Notes: generated from the sequence alone by a model not told the origin. A stretch of DNA of 64,000 nucleotides from Anaeramoeba flamelloides (GCA_027625915.1 JANTQA010000010.1:372001-436000), one strand, 5' to 3'. Positions 11,884 through 23,545 are shown, counted from the first letter of the stretch. Translations and numbers: made by a program.

Positions 11884-12400
11884 GGGACGCATCATTATGG
11901 TGAAAAATAATTTTCAGAAATGGAAAAAAATTTTTTGGTACGCTATTGAGTGCACTAATTTAAATCAAAAAAAAACAAAAGGTGAAGCCCCATCGATCTT
12001 TAAAAATAAAAAAGGAAAAACTAGCACATTTTTAGAAAAAAAAGCCAATTGAAGACTCTTAATTTCCAATTTGAATGGTAAGGAAGTGTAATTTTGAAAA
12101 GAATTGTGTTGGTTTTGGAGTCTTCTTTAGTTATTTTTGATATCTCAAGGTTATTATTTTTTTCTTTTTTTGAAATGAGTTATTATTAATCTCTAGAATG
12201 TTATCAGATCGGTACTTTGTCAAATTTAGAGGGTTACAAATAACCACAAATCAGATTTAATCGAATTAAATTGATTGCGAAATTCAAGAAAGCAATTTGT
12301 TTTATAAATTGAAGAAATTTAACTCTTTGGAAATTAAAAATAGAAACACTAAGCAAGTAATTTTTTTTGAAAATTTAAATTTTTGAAATTCCCAAAAACT
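11884..12400. mobile_element. TTAA-type element relic, family R2, copy 1
   Basis: Begins TTAA then GGGACGCATCATTATGG. It aligns over about 500 bases with 20562-21080, sharing TTTAGAAAAAA near the start and TTGAAGAAATTTAAC near the end. The right end of neither copy is clear. The left end resembles the GGGAC ends of the TTAA elements at 18225 and 21214. Confidence 0.5.
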
Positions 12401-12437
12401 CCAAACTTTCCAAAACGAATTCAACAAGAATTCGATA

Positions 12438-12633
12438 CAGTCAGTTCCACTTTCAAGGCACAAACTTTTAATGAAATTTAAGGCACAATAAAAATCTCAA
12501 ATTAAGGCACAAAATTTGGATTCTAGTAGAATAAATTGTAAAAAAAAATATTACAAATTTTGTACCTTAATTTGAGATTTTCATGTACCTTAAATTACGT
12601 TGAAAGTTTGAGCCTTAAAAGTGGTGCTGACTG
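12438..12633. mobile_element. Hairpin MITE, TA target, complete copy
   Basis: About 196 bases between TA dinucleotides, from CAGTCAGTTCCACTTTC to a matching inverted end CTGACTG. Each half carries AAGGCACAAA-type motifs. It abuts a decayed coding fragment on its right. Confidence 0.85.
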
Positions 12634-12635
12634 TA

Positions 12636-12872
12636 TATAGAAGAAGATTTGTACCAATTCAAAAACTTAAATTTATGGACTTCAATCAAATAGTTAATAA
12701 TCTTAAATTCAAGAGAACAAAAAGTGGAAAATATTAACTGACAATCATACACCCTAAAAGAATTAGAATTTGAGCTTGATAAATCTCGAATTGAACAACT
12801 TGAAAATAGCCCCAATTGGAAAGAACGAATAGATTGTAAAAAATATCCATTCAAAATAATATTTACAAACAT
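12636..12872 (+). pseudogene. Decayed coding fragment of unknown family
   Basis: The plus strand reads like protein (phrases TLKELEFELDKSRIEQLENS and WKERIDCKKYPFKIIF) but is broken about twice within 80 codons. It sits between a MITE and a copy of palindromic repeat R3. A better-preserved coding piece follows that repeat at 13336-13550 and may come from the same original gene. No family recognised. Confidence 0.45.
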
Positions 12873-12879
12873 CCGTGCT

Positions 12880-13330
12880 GTGGAGTACCGTGAAGCGCCT
12901 TCAAGTTCCCAGGTTTTGATAAGTTCGATAGTTTTTGGAAAAATCTATTGATTTTCCAAATAAACGGAAAACTCAAAAAAAGATAACGGTGGCCTTCCAG
13001 AATTCAAAAAAAATGGAGTTAAATCTTAGATTTCTCTCAATTTGTTTAAATCCTGGAAAACATAACAGTTTTTTTTTAGAGATTTACTGTTTTATTTGTT
13101 TAATATATTGATTTTCCAATCAAAACAAAAATGAAAAAAAACCTAACGAGAAGTGTCTATTTTTTTTTTTAATTTTCGAAATAACAAGAAAATTTCAAAA
13201 ATTTACCTTTTATTTCGCAATTTAAAAAAAATTCTAAAGGTATTTTGTCCAGAATCTAAAAGAATTTAGAAAAATCTATGATTTTACTTGATTATTTTAA
13301 ATTCTGGAAAACCTAAAGACAAAATATATT
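12880..13330. repeat. Palindromic repeat R3, copy 2
   Basis: Contains the family phrases CTTCAAGTTCCCAGGTTTT, AAAATCTATTGATTTTCC, AATAAACGGAAAACTC and AATCCTGGAAAACATAAC, shared with 34380-35215 and 52480-52880. Blocks recur in inverted order within the copy. Confidence 0.55.
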
Positions 13331-13335
13331 TATAA

Positions 13336-13550
13336 TAGAAGAGCTCTACCCCGATTTAAAAGTCAGAAATTTTACAAATTATATAAACGGATATTCCTAT
13401 GTTATAAACAAAGATAAATCAAACCTTTTCATATTATGCAAAAAATCAAAAAAAATACTGATCATTGAAGATTTGGAAACATTTCTAAGGAATTGCCCAA
13501 CCTATGAAAATAATAGTAAAATTTGGATATATAAATTAAAAACAAAATAA
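13336..13550 (+). pseudogene. Orphan coding exon or relic, repeated at 36.5 kb
   Basis: An open stretch of about 70 codons without an initiating Met, reading ELYPDLKVRNFTNYINGYSY, then a LFILCKKSKKILIIEDLETF block and NCPTYENNSK, ending in a stop. A much more decayed relative lies at 36500-36720, where LEIIENIDQYLCNSPPYEKN is recognisable. Having two copies with flanking repeats suggests it travels with a mobile or duplicated segment. Family unknown. Confidence 0.45.
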
Positions 13551-13554
13551 TTTA

Positions 13555-14105
13555 TCTAATAAGCTATTTCCAGAAAGCGGGACAAATATATTTTAAAATA
13601 TATTTATGTAACCCAATCATCATAAAACTATTTAAATATATAAAAATATTAAATACTATTTATCGATTCTTGATAATAATTCAATTTGTTTCTTAATATT
13701 GTATTATATCAAGAAAATATATTACAATTTCTGATCTCGATTTTATCTGATATTTTTTATGTATGAAAGTCAGTATTTATCATTTTATTTTTGATCGAAA
13801 AAATCCCTTTTCATAACTTATTTAATCTCAACAAAATATACAATATAATTAAAAACATATAATTGCGTTTGAGTGTTTAAAAATTCATTTGTACCCTTTC
13901 CATATTTTCAGTTTTTTATTGAAATTGGTCGTACATTGTTTTCACCAAAAAAAGGTTTTTTTTTTTTTCATTTTTTGGGAAACTTTCAACTAACATATTT
14001 TGAATTAAATATATAAGTACCTTAGTCATTGATTCAATCAGAATTATTATTTTCACTTAATTTGATATTGTCGATTAATGGTTACCATCACTAACAAAAA
14101 TTATT
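13555..14105. repeat. Dispersed repeat R5, copy 1
   Basis: Aligns over its whole length with 55200-55805 in the same orientation. Shared phrases are CATAAAACTATT, TTTGATCGAAAAA, CATATTTTCAGTTTTTTATT and CCTTAGTCATTGATTCAATC. Both copies start with a variant of AAGCTATTT. The ends lack obvious inverted repeats. Moderate divergence. Confidence 0.6.
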
Positions 14106-14482
14106 ATTTACGAAAAATAAATAAAAACGCACCACTTTTTTGGAAATTACTTATTTTGTACAACAATAATATTTTTAATATTATTATACAAAAAACTTAA
14201 TATATTTGTTATCATCAGTGTACAATAGCTGGATTTTTCAGCATTTTAAATAATTTCTCAATAAAAATTTATAAATTATATGAAGTGTTATTTTTCCAGA
14301 ATTTAGTAGAATAGAGTAAATAATTTGATTCTAACTTACCTTTTTTAAAGATAAAAAAGCTAGAAAAATGTTGAAACCAATATATATTCTACACAAAATT
14401 TGTTTATTTATAGGTTTAGAGGTTTGAAAATGATCAAATACTGATAGATAGTGTCTAAGTTTTTCATGATTTAAAAGGATTG

Positions 14483-14918
14483 ACTGTTGTGGAAAAAAAG
14501 TGAAACAGGAAAAAAAGTGAAACACGGTTTTTAATTGTATACATTACTGAAAATGAAAAGTCAAATCAATAAAAAGAAGAAACCAATTAACTTTAAATAA
14601 TAATACATTATATTATTTTCAATCAACCCAACAAATACATTTTAAATCTACTTGATTTATGGAAATTGTTGGTGTGGTTTTGGAGATCTCAAAAATAGTC
14701 AATTTTTTGAACAAATTTTTAATAATTGATCAATCAAAGAAAAACCCCTATTAAAAGATAGTATTAAATAAACTTTTATTGTGACGAATACTTCATTTTG
14801 TCTTTATTTATTTATTTATTCTTTTTTTCATTGTTCTTACTTTGAATTTTCAGTAATGTTCCCAATTAAAAACAGTATTTCACTTTTTTTCCAGTTTCAC
14901 TTTTTTCCCACAACAGTG
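14483..14918. repeat. Inverted repeat, arms of about 80 bases
   Basis: 14483-14561 and 14841-14918 are reverse complements with a few differences (core: ACTGTTGTGG, then AAAAAAGTGAAAC twice, then TTTTTAATTG), separated by about 280 bases. No target duplication identified. Probably a foldback element relic. Confidence 0.55.
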
Positions 14919-15039
14919 ATTAAAATATTCGATTTTAACCAACTCTTATGGCATTCTGGAAAACCCAACAATATTCAAAACAAGGTAAATTTATTTAATT
15001 TTTTTATTCTGAAATCCTCTAGTTCGATTTATAACCGTT

Positions 15040-15375
15040 TTAAGTTTTTTTTGAATTAATATGCACAGATTCCCCCTTTCTAAAAGCAAGATGGTTGATC
15101 GATTTATCAAAATATTTAATTTCTTTTTTTTTTTTTTTTTTTTGATCTTCTGTGATAAAGGATGTGATATAGACACCATTTTAATTTGTGTTTGATAAAA
15201 AAGTTTTGGTGGGGGTGAGTGAATCCAAAACAAAATTGCAATTTATGAGTAATAAAAGTAAGCAAACCCCAATAATCTATTTTTGTTAAATCAAATATTC
15301 CTAAATAAAAAACAAAACAATTATAAATTTTTCTGCCATATTTACTTGTAATTGATTTTTCTTTGGGCATCATCA
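15040..15375 (-). other. Possible exons with an SH3-like fragment
   Basis: On the minus strand a frame starting MMMPKEKSITR crosses a phase-consistent 45-base GT-AG intron (donor GTAAATATGG, acceptor TTTTTTATTTAG) into IFDLTKIDYWG. Further along, behind acceptor TTTATCACAG and a long A run, EIKYFDKSINHLAFRKGESV followed by HINSKK resembles the first half of an SH3 domain (alanine, leucine and KGE positions). The A run makes the frame unreliable. I do not claim a whole gene. Confidence 0.25.
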
Positions 15376-15567
15376 TGTGTGAATGTTTTCTTTTTTTATC
15401 TTATTTTTCTAAAACCAATATTTCAACTTTATTCATCCAACCGGTTGAAATAAACATTCTTCATTTTTGCTTTGTTTGAGAAAATTATTTTGAAAACAAG
15501 AATTTTGAAAAGAAATTTATAAAAAACATTAAATACTAATAGACAAGAAAGATCATTTTTAAGTTTG

Positions 15568-15574
15568 CCCCCCC

Positions 15575-15612
<38 letters not shown>
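15568..15612. repeat. C10 followed by an (AT)n microsatellite
   Basis: A run of ten C, unusual in this genome, followed directly by about 17 AT dinucleotides. Confidence 0.9.
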
Positions 15613-15616
<4 letters not shown>

Positions 15617-16431
15617 ATAAGGAATAGATAAAATAGCATAAAATATACTTTGATCATTTTTTTTAATTCTTGATTTGCTACTTAATTTAAAAAGAATTTT
15701 TTGATTTTGGGTTGCAAATGGAAAATATTCATTAAATGACACATTATCCCAGGCTTTTTTGTTTTTTGTCTTTTTCGTAGATTAATTTCAATCAACCCAA
15801 TGGATTCTTTTCTAGATCCAAAACATAAATAATAAGCCCAATTTAAAAAAACCAAAACTTTAATATAAAAAATTAAATTTTTTTCGATATAATCTGATTT
15901 TCTTTGATGCCTTTCATAAATTGAGTAATGAATTGTATGTTAATTTTAGCTTTTAATATCCCATGAAACACAAAAATTGTTATTCAGCAAATTTATCATA
16001 ATACACTTTTGAAAAAATGGGCAAAACTGCGCACTACCTTCAAAAAAAGTGAATGGATAAGTATAAAACACCCCATTTGACTTCAACACCCCCTTAAAGA
16101 CCTTTAAAGAAAACAAAAATATACCCCTCGTGTTTATACAAAGATAAACTGTTTTTAAATTTCTCTCAAAAAAAAAACACATATATACCTTTCTTTTTTA
16201 GAGAATAATTATTTAACCAATCAAATAATAAATTAAATCACAAATAAAAACTAAAAAAAGAAAAACAGTAAAAAAATTAAAAAGGATATATTTATTAAAT
16301 AAAAAAAAAAAAGATTCTAATTACAAAAATATAAAAAACAAAATACAAAGAATAACTCAAAAATCTTACTAAAAGAAAAGAGAATTAAAAGATAAAAACA
16401 CTAAAATTATTTTTTAAACAAATTAATATTC
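15613..16431. other. Intergenic
   Basis: A 78-codon minus frame at 15946-16182 has no family likeness and lies 3' of the minus-strand Gln/Glu-rich gene. I see nothing else. Confidence 0.4.
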
Positions 16432-17115
16432 TTAGTTTTTAATGTTTTGCTTAGGCTTTGTTTTCAAGAACAGCATTGTTTTTCTGCTTCTGTCATCAAC
16501 TTTTTCATATCTGTTTCTTCCAAGAAAGGCTATGACCCCTCTTTGGAGGTTTTTTGAAGTAATTTTGCCCTTATTGAGTTCTGTATATAAAACAAACAGT
16601 CGTTTTTCGATTTCAATATTTTCTTGTGATGGGATTCCATCTTTAAACCCCTTAATGAGTGTCGGGTCATGACAGTGGAATGCTGTTAATCTGGCCTCCC
16701 ACGAGGGGCATGGCTTTTGGTTAATAAAAAACTTCAATTCCTCCATTGACAATTTTTTTGTTGTTTTCACCCGGCTTTTGTGCCTTTTAATGATCCTAAA
16801 TGGTTTTCGAACTTTCCTTTTGACACATGTTTTTGCATTTTTTCTTTGAGGTAATATTTTTGCTCTTTCCTTTTGAATTATTGTTTCCTTTTAAAGTACT
16901 AATTCCCCTCCCTTGTTTTGCAACCGTTCCTGTTCTGGTTCTGGTTCTTGACATTGTTCTTGATATTGTTCTTGTTCTTGCTCTGGCTCTTGATCTTGCC
17001 CTTGTTCGTGTAATGATAATTGCTCTTGTTCTTGTAGTGGGACTTCTCTTTCCCCATCCGAACTCATATTGAAGGTTCTTTTTCTTTGCACTTGACTATT
17101 CTCCTTTAATTTCAT
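16432..17115 (-). CDS. Gln/Glu-rich orphan protein with an in-frame TAA
   Basis: On the minus strand one frame runs 228 codons from ATG at 17115 to the stop at 16432, interrupted only by TAA at 16893-16891. The N-terminal part (MKLKENSQVQRKRTFNMSSD, then EQEQ-type repeats of residues 28-65) is disordered. After the TAA comes a basic linker (KRKVRKPFRIIKRHKSR) and an apparently folded region of about 95 residues (SMEELKFFINQKPCPSWEAR, later LFVLYTELNKGKITSKNLQR and a basic end). A 30-base GT-AG segment at 16899-16870 contains the TAA, and its removal keeps the frame. So either a very short intron, a recent nonsense change, or a base error is involved. TAA normally terminates genes here, so recoding is unlikely. 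No family recognised. Confidence 0.65.
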
Positions 17116-17289
17116 TAATAAGTATAATGCAATTGAAAGCTATTTTTGTTTTTTTTAATATTGAATAAAATTATAAAAAGAAATTATTTATTTTAATTTT
17201 TGAAAATTTAGAAAAAAATAAGGTAAAAATGGTTTCTAATCAATTGTTTGATTAAAAAATTATTAAGTACGCATACATACATGCATACG

Positions 17290-17307
17290 TACACACACAC
17301 ACGCACG

Positions 17308-17386
<79 letters not shown>
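17290..17386. repeat. (AC)n then (AT)n microsatellite
   Basis: About 73 bases of AC with ACGC variants at its left end, passing into about 24 bases of AT. It lies about 175 bases upstream of the start of the minus-strand Gln/Glu-rich gene. Confidence 0.95.
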
Positions 17387-18220
17387 TATAGAGAGGGTGA
17401 AGAAGAGAGAAGTATTAATTCATTTGATAAAAAATTCACTGCATTATTTTTTAACAAAGCTAATAACAATTTTAAAGACTGAAAATTTCGAATTAATTTC
17501 TAAACAATTTTATTTCAATTTCCCAAAAATTTTAACCTCACAAAAAGTCGAAAAAACACACAATTTTACAAAGCGAATCAAAATAAAAGTTTTTTTTTTT
17601 TGATTTACCTTTAACGAAATGAAAAGGTAGTATTTGTAATACACCTTTAGAATTCATTTAGGACTCTCCTCCGAAATTAAAACTTTTTGATCACCTAATT
17701 TAATGATACTCTTCGGTTTGTAAAATACATATCTCCCCGGTTATTTCAATTGAATACCCAATAATTGTAATAAATTTTGAAACAATGAGATTTGATAAAT
17801 ATGATGTAAAAAAAAATCGTCAAATTATTAATAATTTCTTGAAAAGTCATTTTAAAAGGTGTTACCTCAACTGTTTAAAAATATAAGTGGGTCAAATAGT
17901 TGAGTACACTTTTGAAAATTGTTATTTCTAACTGTTTTAAAATTGACCACTTGACGAAATCTTTAAGAAAATCTTTTGATTACCAATAAATTCACAAAGG
18001 TGGCAAAATATTATTTTTATATTCTATTTCATTTTTTTTTTTCATTTGATAAATCGGCTTTTAAAACCTTTTCATTTCCAAGAATACTTCGAAAATCAAC
18101 TCGTTTGTCAAAGTTTGTTTGCGCTTAGTCTAGTAAAAGCCTTTAGTAAAAGCTGATCAACCAAATTTAAAGATGGATATTGAAGCAAGAGTTTTTTAAC
18201 TTTTTTTTGAATTTTCTATT
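17387..18220. other. Intergenic
   Basis: No supported gene. A 68-codon plus frame at 17397-17603 has no family likeness. Some phrases (AATAAATTCACAAAGGTGGC) recur near 25190, suggesting old repeat remains. Confidence 0.4.
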
Positions 18221-18224
18221 TTAA

Positions 18225-19156
18225 GGGACTAGTCTATATTAAATTTTTTTAGGTAAATTTAATAGGGATTTAGAATTTTTTTTGCCAATTACTTAGATTT
18301 CAAATCAAAGGGAAAAACTTCTTAGTATATCAATGAAATCTTGCTAAATGACATTCATTAAATTTAGTTATTGTTTTTATAGAAATAAAAAATTTTTGCA
18401 TTTTTTCACTTTTTTAAAAGTTGCTTTTTTTCAACTTTTTGTAAAAATATAAAAAATAAAAAAAAATATGAACAAGAAAGCAAAACCTTGTTATGTTTGT
18501 GTAAGATCTACAAAAATTAGTTTGAAAAATAAACCTGAAAAGGTTTTTTTGGATTTGCATGAAAAAACAGTTTGATTCAGTAAAAATATACAATATATGC
18601 TTTACTCTTAATAAAAGATTTTCTTTCTTTTCTTGTACCATTCTTTTTTTTCAGGAATCTACTTTTTAAGTTTACACTCTTTTGTTTTTGTTGTATTTGA
18701 AGTTTTTTTAAGTGTTCCCAAATTATCATTCTAAAAGTTTTTGCCAGAGTCAAAAAAAATCAAAGAAAAGAATAAGAACTATTTTTTTAAAAAGTAATTA
18801 TTGATAAAACAAATTGAGTTCTTTATAGAGTCAAGTTGGATGAATAGAAGTGAAGGTGAAAATATTCACTTGTTTTCAATTATTTTTTCGTTTTTAAAAA
18901 TGAGAATAAATATTTATTTTTGAGAAAATAATTAAATCCAAAATTAATCAAAAAATTCTCATCTTTTAAAGATATTTTTTAAAAAAAAATTATTTAAAAG
19001 TCACTTTTTTTGACAGAAGTGTAAAATTTTAAAAAAACAAGAACTAAAAGTTCTAACATTGAAAAAACCGGTCTATTTTCAATTTTAAACATATTTCAAG
19101 ATAAGGATTCCTTTTTTAGTTATTGGTCAAAAAAAAAATTAATATAGACTAGTTCC
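18225..19156. mobile_element. TTAA-flanked DNA transposon relic, 932 bases
   Basis: TTAA at 18221-18224 and 19157-19160 brackets inverted ends GGGACTAGTCTATATTAA and TTAATATAGACTAGTTCC. This is the structure expected of piggyBac-type elements. No transposase frame remains. The right half matches 63141-64000 in reverse orientation, and both ends match the 171-base element at 21214. The TA at 19121-19122 is the empty version of the site occupied by a MITE at 63177-63373. Confidence 0.75.
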
Positions 19157-19661
19157 TTAATGAATTTAGCAAAGAAGAAAAAAATTAAAATAATCGATGA
19201 TCAGAATTGTGGTTAACATGAAGTGCTGTGTAAGTTGAACGAGAACAACAGAACGCTTTTGATTTTTTAAGGGATAGACAAAGTGAAAAATAAAATTTAA
19301 TTTTTCACAAATCCAATTTTTAAAAAAACGACAAAAAGTTGCTGTAAAAAACAAAGTTAAAAATTCATTTTAATTTCAATCCAAGGAATCTTTTTGAAAA
19401 TTAAGTTGGTTTCTCTGGTTTTAAAGTTTTACACCTTTTTTTTCAAAAAAAATTAATCAAGAGTTTTTGGATAGAATTATTATTAAAAATATTTCAAAAT
19501 AACTCCGACTTTTTGTGTACTTTTTAGGTTTTATTTCAAAACAAATGTTTGTTGATTACAAATTGCTGTTGCAGTCGATTTTTTTAGATTCATGAAAAAT
19601 GATTAATAAATAAGAATTAAAATTTTTGGTGATCTTATAAAAAGACTTTTTCTATTATTTT

Positions 19662-19922
19662 TCAGTTCTCTAGATGATCTGTTTCTTTTTGTATCAAAAA
19701 GATCACCTAACCAACTCAAAAAAAAAAGAAAAAGAAAAAGAAAAATAAACAGAGAAGAGGAAAGAAAAAGAAAACAAGTATTGATCATACCTCAAAGTCA
19801 AAATTTGCAAAATACAAATAACGAAGAGCATCTTGTGCGTCGCATCCTACTTCTTCAATAAATTGTTTAACAAGGATGTCTTTTTGTTCTTCAGGTACAT
19901 GAATGACTTTTTGGCTGAGCAT
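19662..19922 (-). CDS. UBA-like microprotein, two exons, 58 residues
   Basis: Exon 1 (19922-19791) encodes 44 residues from ATG: MLSQKVIHVPEEQKDILVKQ, then FIEEVGCDAQDALRYL and YFANFDFE. This is the first two helices of a UBA-like fold, with the GC-x-A-x-A...L-x-x-A-x-x-D pattern known from UBALD, NSFL1C/p47 and DCUN1 proteins. A donor (GAG then GTATGA) and a long pyrimidine tract ending TTGGTTAG define an 84-base intron. Exon 2 (19706-19662) adds VIFLIQKETDHLEN and TGA, and its hydrophobic start completes the third helix. A ubiquitin-binding role is inferred from the fold. A longer product through another acceptor cannot be excluded. The in-frame Met at 20060 gives an unlikely leader. Confidence 0.6.
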
Positions 19923-20561
19923 TATTGACGATTGTTTTAAGATAATTATAAAAGAAATCTGAAAAGCGAAATTTAAAGAAATATGGGGTTGGTTCTGATA
20001 ATTTGATATTGATTTTCTTTTTACAGTAGAATTAACTTTAATTGTTTGAAACACAAACACCCTCTGATTAGAAAGTCACTGTTTGTTCAAAAAGAAAAGC
20101 TAAATTTAACATTTATTTTAACAGAATTAAATAATACTTTTGAATTTTATATTTCATTACACCTGGTAAATGAATATCTTTAATATGTATTATACATTGT
20201 TTTTTTTTGAATTTTATTACTGTCAAGGATTATTTAAAATTTTAAATTATAAAATAAAATCTGAAAAACTTTGTGAAAAAAGGTTAATTTTAAAAATTAT
20301 TTATTATACACCTTTTTCTGAATTTCTATGACTAAATTAAATGCAAAAATTGAATAGTATCTTTATTTGTCAATTTTAAACAGTTTCTCGCTTTGTTGGG
20401 TATTATACGGGGTTTAATCAACAACTAAAAAAAAAAACAGTTTAATTTTGTCTTACAGAAAGTAACTGATTAATTTTATTTTTCGGAGTTTTTGTTTATT
20501 TGAAAAGTTTACTCTTTCTTCGATAAATTTGAGCAAGTCTCGTGAAAAAAAGATCATTTAA
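19923..20561. other. Intergenic, upstream of the UBA-like gene
   Basis: AT-rich sequence with no recognised feature. It presumably includes the promoter of the minus-strand gene. Confidence 0.4.
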
Positions 20562-21080
20562 GGGTCGAGTCAGGATGGTAAAAGCTTAATTTAAATTAAA
20601 AAAAAACAATTTTCACAATTTTTTAATATCAAAGAGCAAACAAAACCCAAACTTTTTATTTCGATCGATCTCCAAAAATCAACAACCAAAAACTTGGACA
20701 TTTTTAGAAAAAAGTACCAAAGAGAGAAACCCAATCTCCAAATTAAATTGACGTAAGTTATAATTTTGAAAACAGTCATGGTGATTTCGAAGTGTAACTC
20801 TTTGGTACTTTTATGAGATCTTGGAGATTTTTTTTTTACATTTTTTACAATTTCAAATAGAGCTAATTTTATCTAAAAGAATGTTAAAAAATCCTTGAGT
20901 TATGTTCAAATATAGAGAGAACCAAAATAACTACAAATTAGATTAAACTAGATTAAAATGATTTTTTACTGAAAAAAAAAAATTTGCTTTCAAATTGAAG
21001 AAATTTAACCCTTTGGAAATTTACAATAAGAAAAGAGGATTTTTTTTTGGAAAATTTTAATTTTTTGGAATTTAGAATTA
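20562..21080. mobile_element. TTAA-type element relic R2, copy 2
   Basis: Starts TTAA then GGGTCGAGTCAGGATGG and aligns with 11884-12400. Shared features are the TTTAGAAAAAA block, a GTTATTTTTGA-like block and TTGAAGAAATTTAACCC. Diverged; right terminus unclear. Confidence 0.5.
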
Positions 21081-21213
21081 TTTGGAAACTTTTTCTGTTC
21101 ATTGAATAGTTGGCAATGAGATATTGTCTCTTTTAAATCTTTTTTTTTTGGTAATTTAATTTTTGTACTTGTATTCTTTTAAAACTTTGTATTTGTTGTT
21201 TTAATTTTTTTAA

Positions 21214-21384
21214 GGGACGAATCTCTATTAATTGTTTTTACCTGAAGTTAAAAGAGATTGGAAAAATTTTTTGCCAATTACTTAGATTTGAAAGTCCCTG
21301 TTTATTTTCAATATTAAGCATATTTGGAGTTAAGGAATAATTATTTAGAAATTGGTCAAAAAAAAAATAATAGAGACTAGCTCT
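21214..21384. mobile_element. Internally deleted TTAA element, 171 bases
   Basis: TTAA at both sides (21210-21213, 21385-21388). Ends GGGACGAATCTCTATTA and TAATAGAGACTAGCTCT. It keeps the left 80 and right 90 bases of the 932-base element at 18225 (shared TTTTTTGCCAATTACTTAGA and AATTGGTCAAAAAAAAA) with the middle removed, making it a typical MITE-like derivative. Confidence 0.7.
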
Positions 21385-21388
21385 TTAA

Positions 21389-22804
21389 TGAAAAATTAAT
21401 TATTAGTGATTCAAATTTTTTGTCATGGCTGTACTTATAAAAATGTTTTTTTTTGGGAAAAATTAAATGTTTTCCATGGAGATTGTATAAAAATTTGTTT
21501 TTCTATTTGATTTTTTTGGTATAATATATATTTTTTCATTTTTTTTTCTATTATTTAAATTTTTTTAACTATATTATATTTTTTAATTTTTTTTATTTTT
21601 TCAAAATTTAGATTTTGGAGATAATTTGAATTGTTTTTTTTTTGATTTAACAATATTTTTTTTTGAAATTTATCTTTATGTGAAACTTTTTTTTATATAT
21701 TGAATTTTTGATTATGAAATTTGATGAATCTTTTGTTTTTGATAATAGTAATTTTTGTTATTTTAAACATCAATTTTTTTTTTATTTTGATTTTTTTTTG
21801 TTGATCGGATCCTGTTTTTTTACCTGAATTATTTTCAATCAAAAAAAGTAAAATTTAACAATGTCACTTTTGTAGCAAACCAGATCTTTAACATGGAAGG
21901 ATTCCATAACAGGTAACTAAACCTGGATAGATATTTATATGAAAAAATTATCACCCAAAAATTCAAAACTTTTGTGTGTTTATTATAAAAACAGTCAACA
22001 ATTACACTAGAAACTCTCTGATAAGATATTCAATTAATTTTCTTTTTTCTCTTGAAAATATTTGAAAAAGAGTGAATTTCATGTTTGTTGTGGCAAATTT
22101 GTAAAAATAAAGCTAACATTACTTTTAATTTTGAAGTGAAAATTTTGTCTAAAAAAACAGTTTGGTTAAAAGGATCTTTTTTTAATAATTCGAGAGAAAA
22201 AAAAAAGTTAACTTCCCAAAGGAAATAAACTGAATCCACAATGAAAATATAAATCAACAAATACCTTGAAGTAAAAAAAAATCTACTTTTTGTTGAAAAA
22301 TCCATTAATTTTTGGATCTGATAGATTGTATGAGTTTATGACTTGTGATAAAATTAGATATGAGGGGTTTAAAATCCCTATCAAACTTGAATAACTAGTA
22401 TCAAAAGAACTAAAAAAAAAAAAAAAAAAAATTCAATAACACAATAAAAAACTTAAATAGAAAACTAATCAAGTGATAACTAATTCAAGAAAAGTGAAAA
22501 ATTCTGATAAGCAACCCCCCAACCCTAATCATACACAAATGATCAAAACAATGATCAATTGCTAGGAAAAACGATAATATATTAGAGAAAGAGACCTTTT
22601 TACAAAACAATAGATAAAAAAATAGATTATCATATATCACAAAAGTTAAAAATCACGGGTATTAAAAACCATGAAGAGAGAATAAAAAACGATATTGTAA
22701 AATTTGTTGAAAATTCAATTGAATTATTAATAGATTAGATGATTAAATATCATCAAAAAATTATTTGTAACCTTTCTTTTTAACTGAACTCAACTTCGAT
22801 CTTA
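21389..22804. other. Intergenic
   Basis: Strongly T-rich on the plus strand to about 21840, then A-rich. A 91-codon minus frame at 22030-22305 has no family likeness. No gene supported. Confidence 0.45.
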
Positions 22805-23001
22805 CAACCAGTTTCACATTTAAGGTACAAACTTTCAACAAAATATAAGGCACAAAAAATCTCAAATTAAGGTGCAAAATTTGGATTTTTTTTTTTTTAC
22901 AAATTATTTTACTAGATTATGAATTTTGAGCCTTAATTTGAGAATTTTTTTGCGTCTTAAATTTCTGTTCAAATTTTGTGTCTTAAAAGTGGAACTGACT
23001 G
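22805..23001. mobile_element. Hairpin MITE, diverged copy
   Basis: Flanked by TA. Left end CAACCAGTTTCACATTTAAG, right end GTGGAACTGACTG. Both arms hold mutated AAGGCACAAA motifs. Confidence 0.75.
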
Positions 23002-23079
23002 TACTCTGAAAACTCTACAAAGGATATATTCTCTAATCTTTTAAATTTAAAGAAATTTCAGAAATATTTGTGAAGATAG

Positions 23080-23545
23080 AACAAAACAAATGAATTAATT
23101 TTTACTGATCTTCAAGGGTTCAATATTTATTTTATTTTTCTTGGATTTTTAAAATAAGATTAAAATTAACTATGTTATTTGTTCATTCAAATGAATAACA
23201 ATTGACAAAAGTGAGATTTCCTCAAGAAAAAAAACTTTTCTATATTTGTTATTTCCTCAAGCAAACATATTAAAAAAAATATAAAACAAAATACTATATT
23301 TTTCTGATCTACATTACTTAATATATTTGATTTTTTATTTTCTCTTTTAAAACCAAAATTTCAAAATTTAAATAAAATATATAAGGTTCTCAGTCAGAAA
23401 TTTAATTTTTTAAAATGAATTCTTTTAAAAATAACACTCATTTCTCTAACTTTGATAAAGGAAGTTACTTATTACCTTTAAGGATACCCTTATTGATTTA
23501 AATAAGTTCTCTATTACCTATGGGGGTAGGAAAAAATAAGGGTTA
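23080..23545. repeat. Dispersed repeat R4, copy 3
   Basis: Order and wording match copies 1 and 2: TTTATTTTTCTTGGATTTT, TATGTTATTTGTTCATTC, then TTTCTCTAACTTTGATAAAG and CTCTATTACCTATGGGGG. Confidence 0.5.

Noticed and set aside
16891-16893. TAA read as a sense codon (alternative genetic code)
   Set aside because: TAA ends RPSA and other good genes in this window, so reassignment is not supported.
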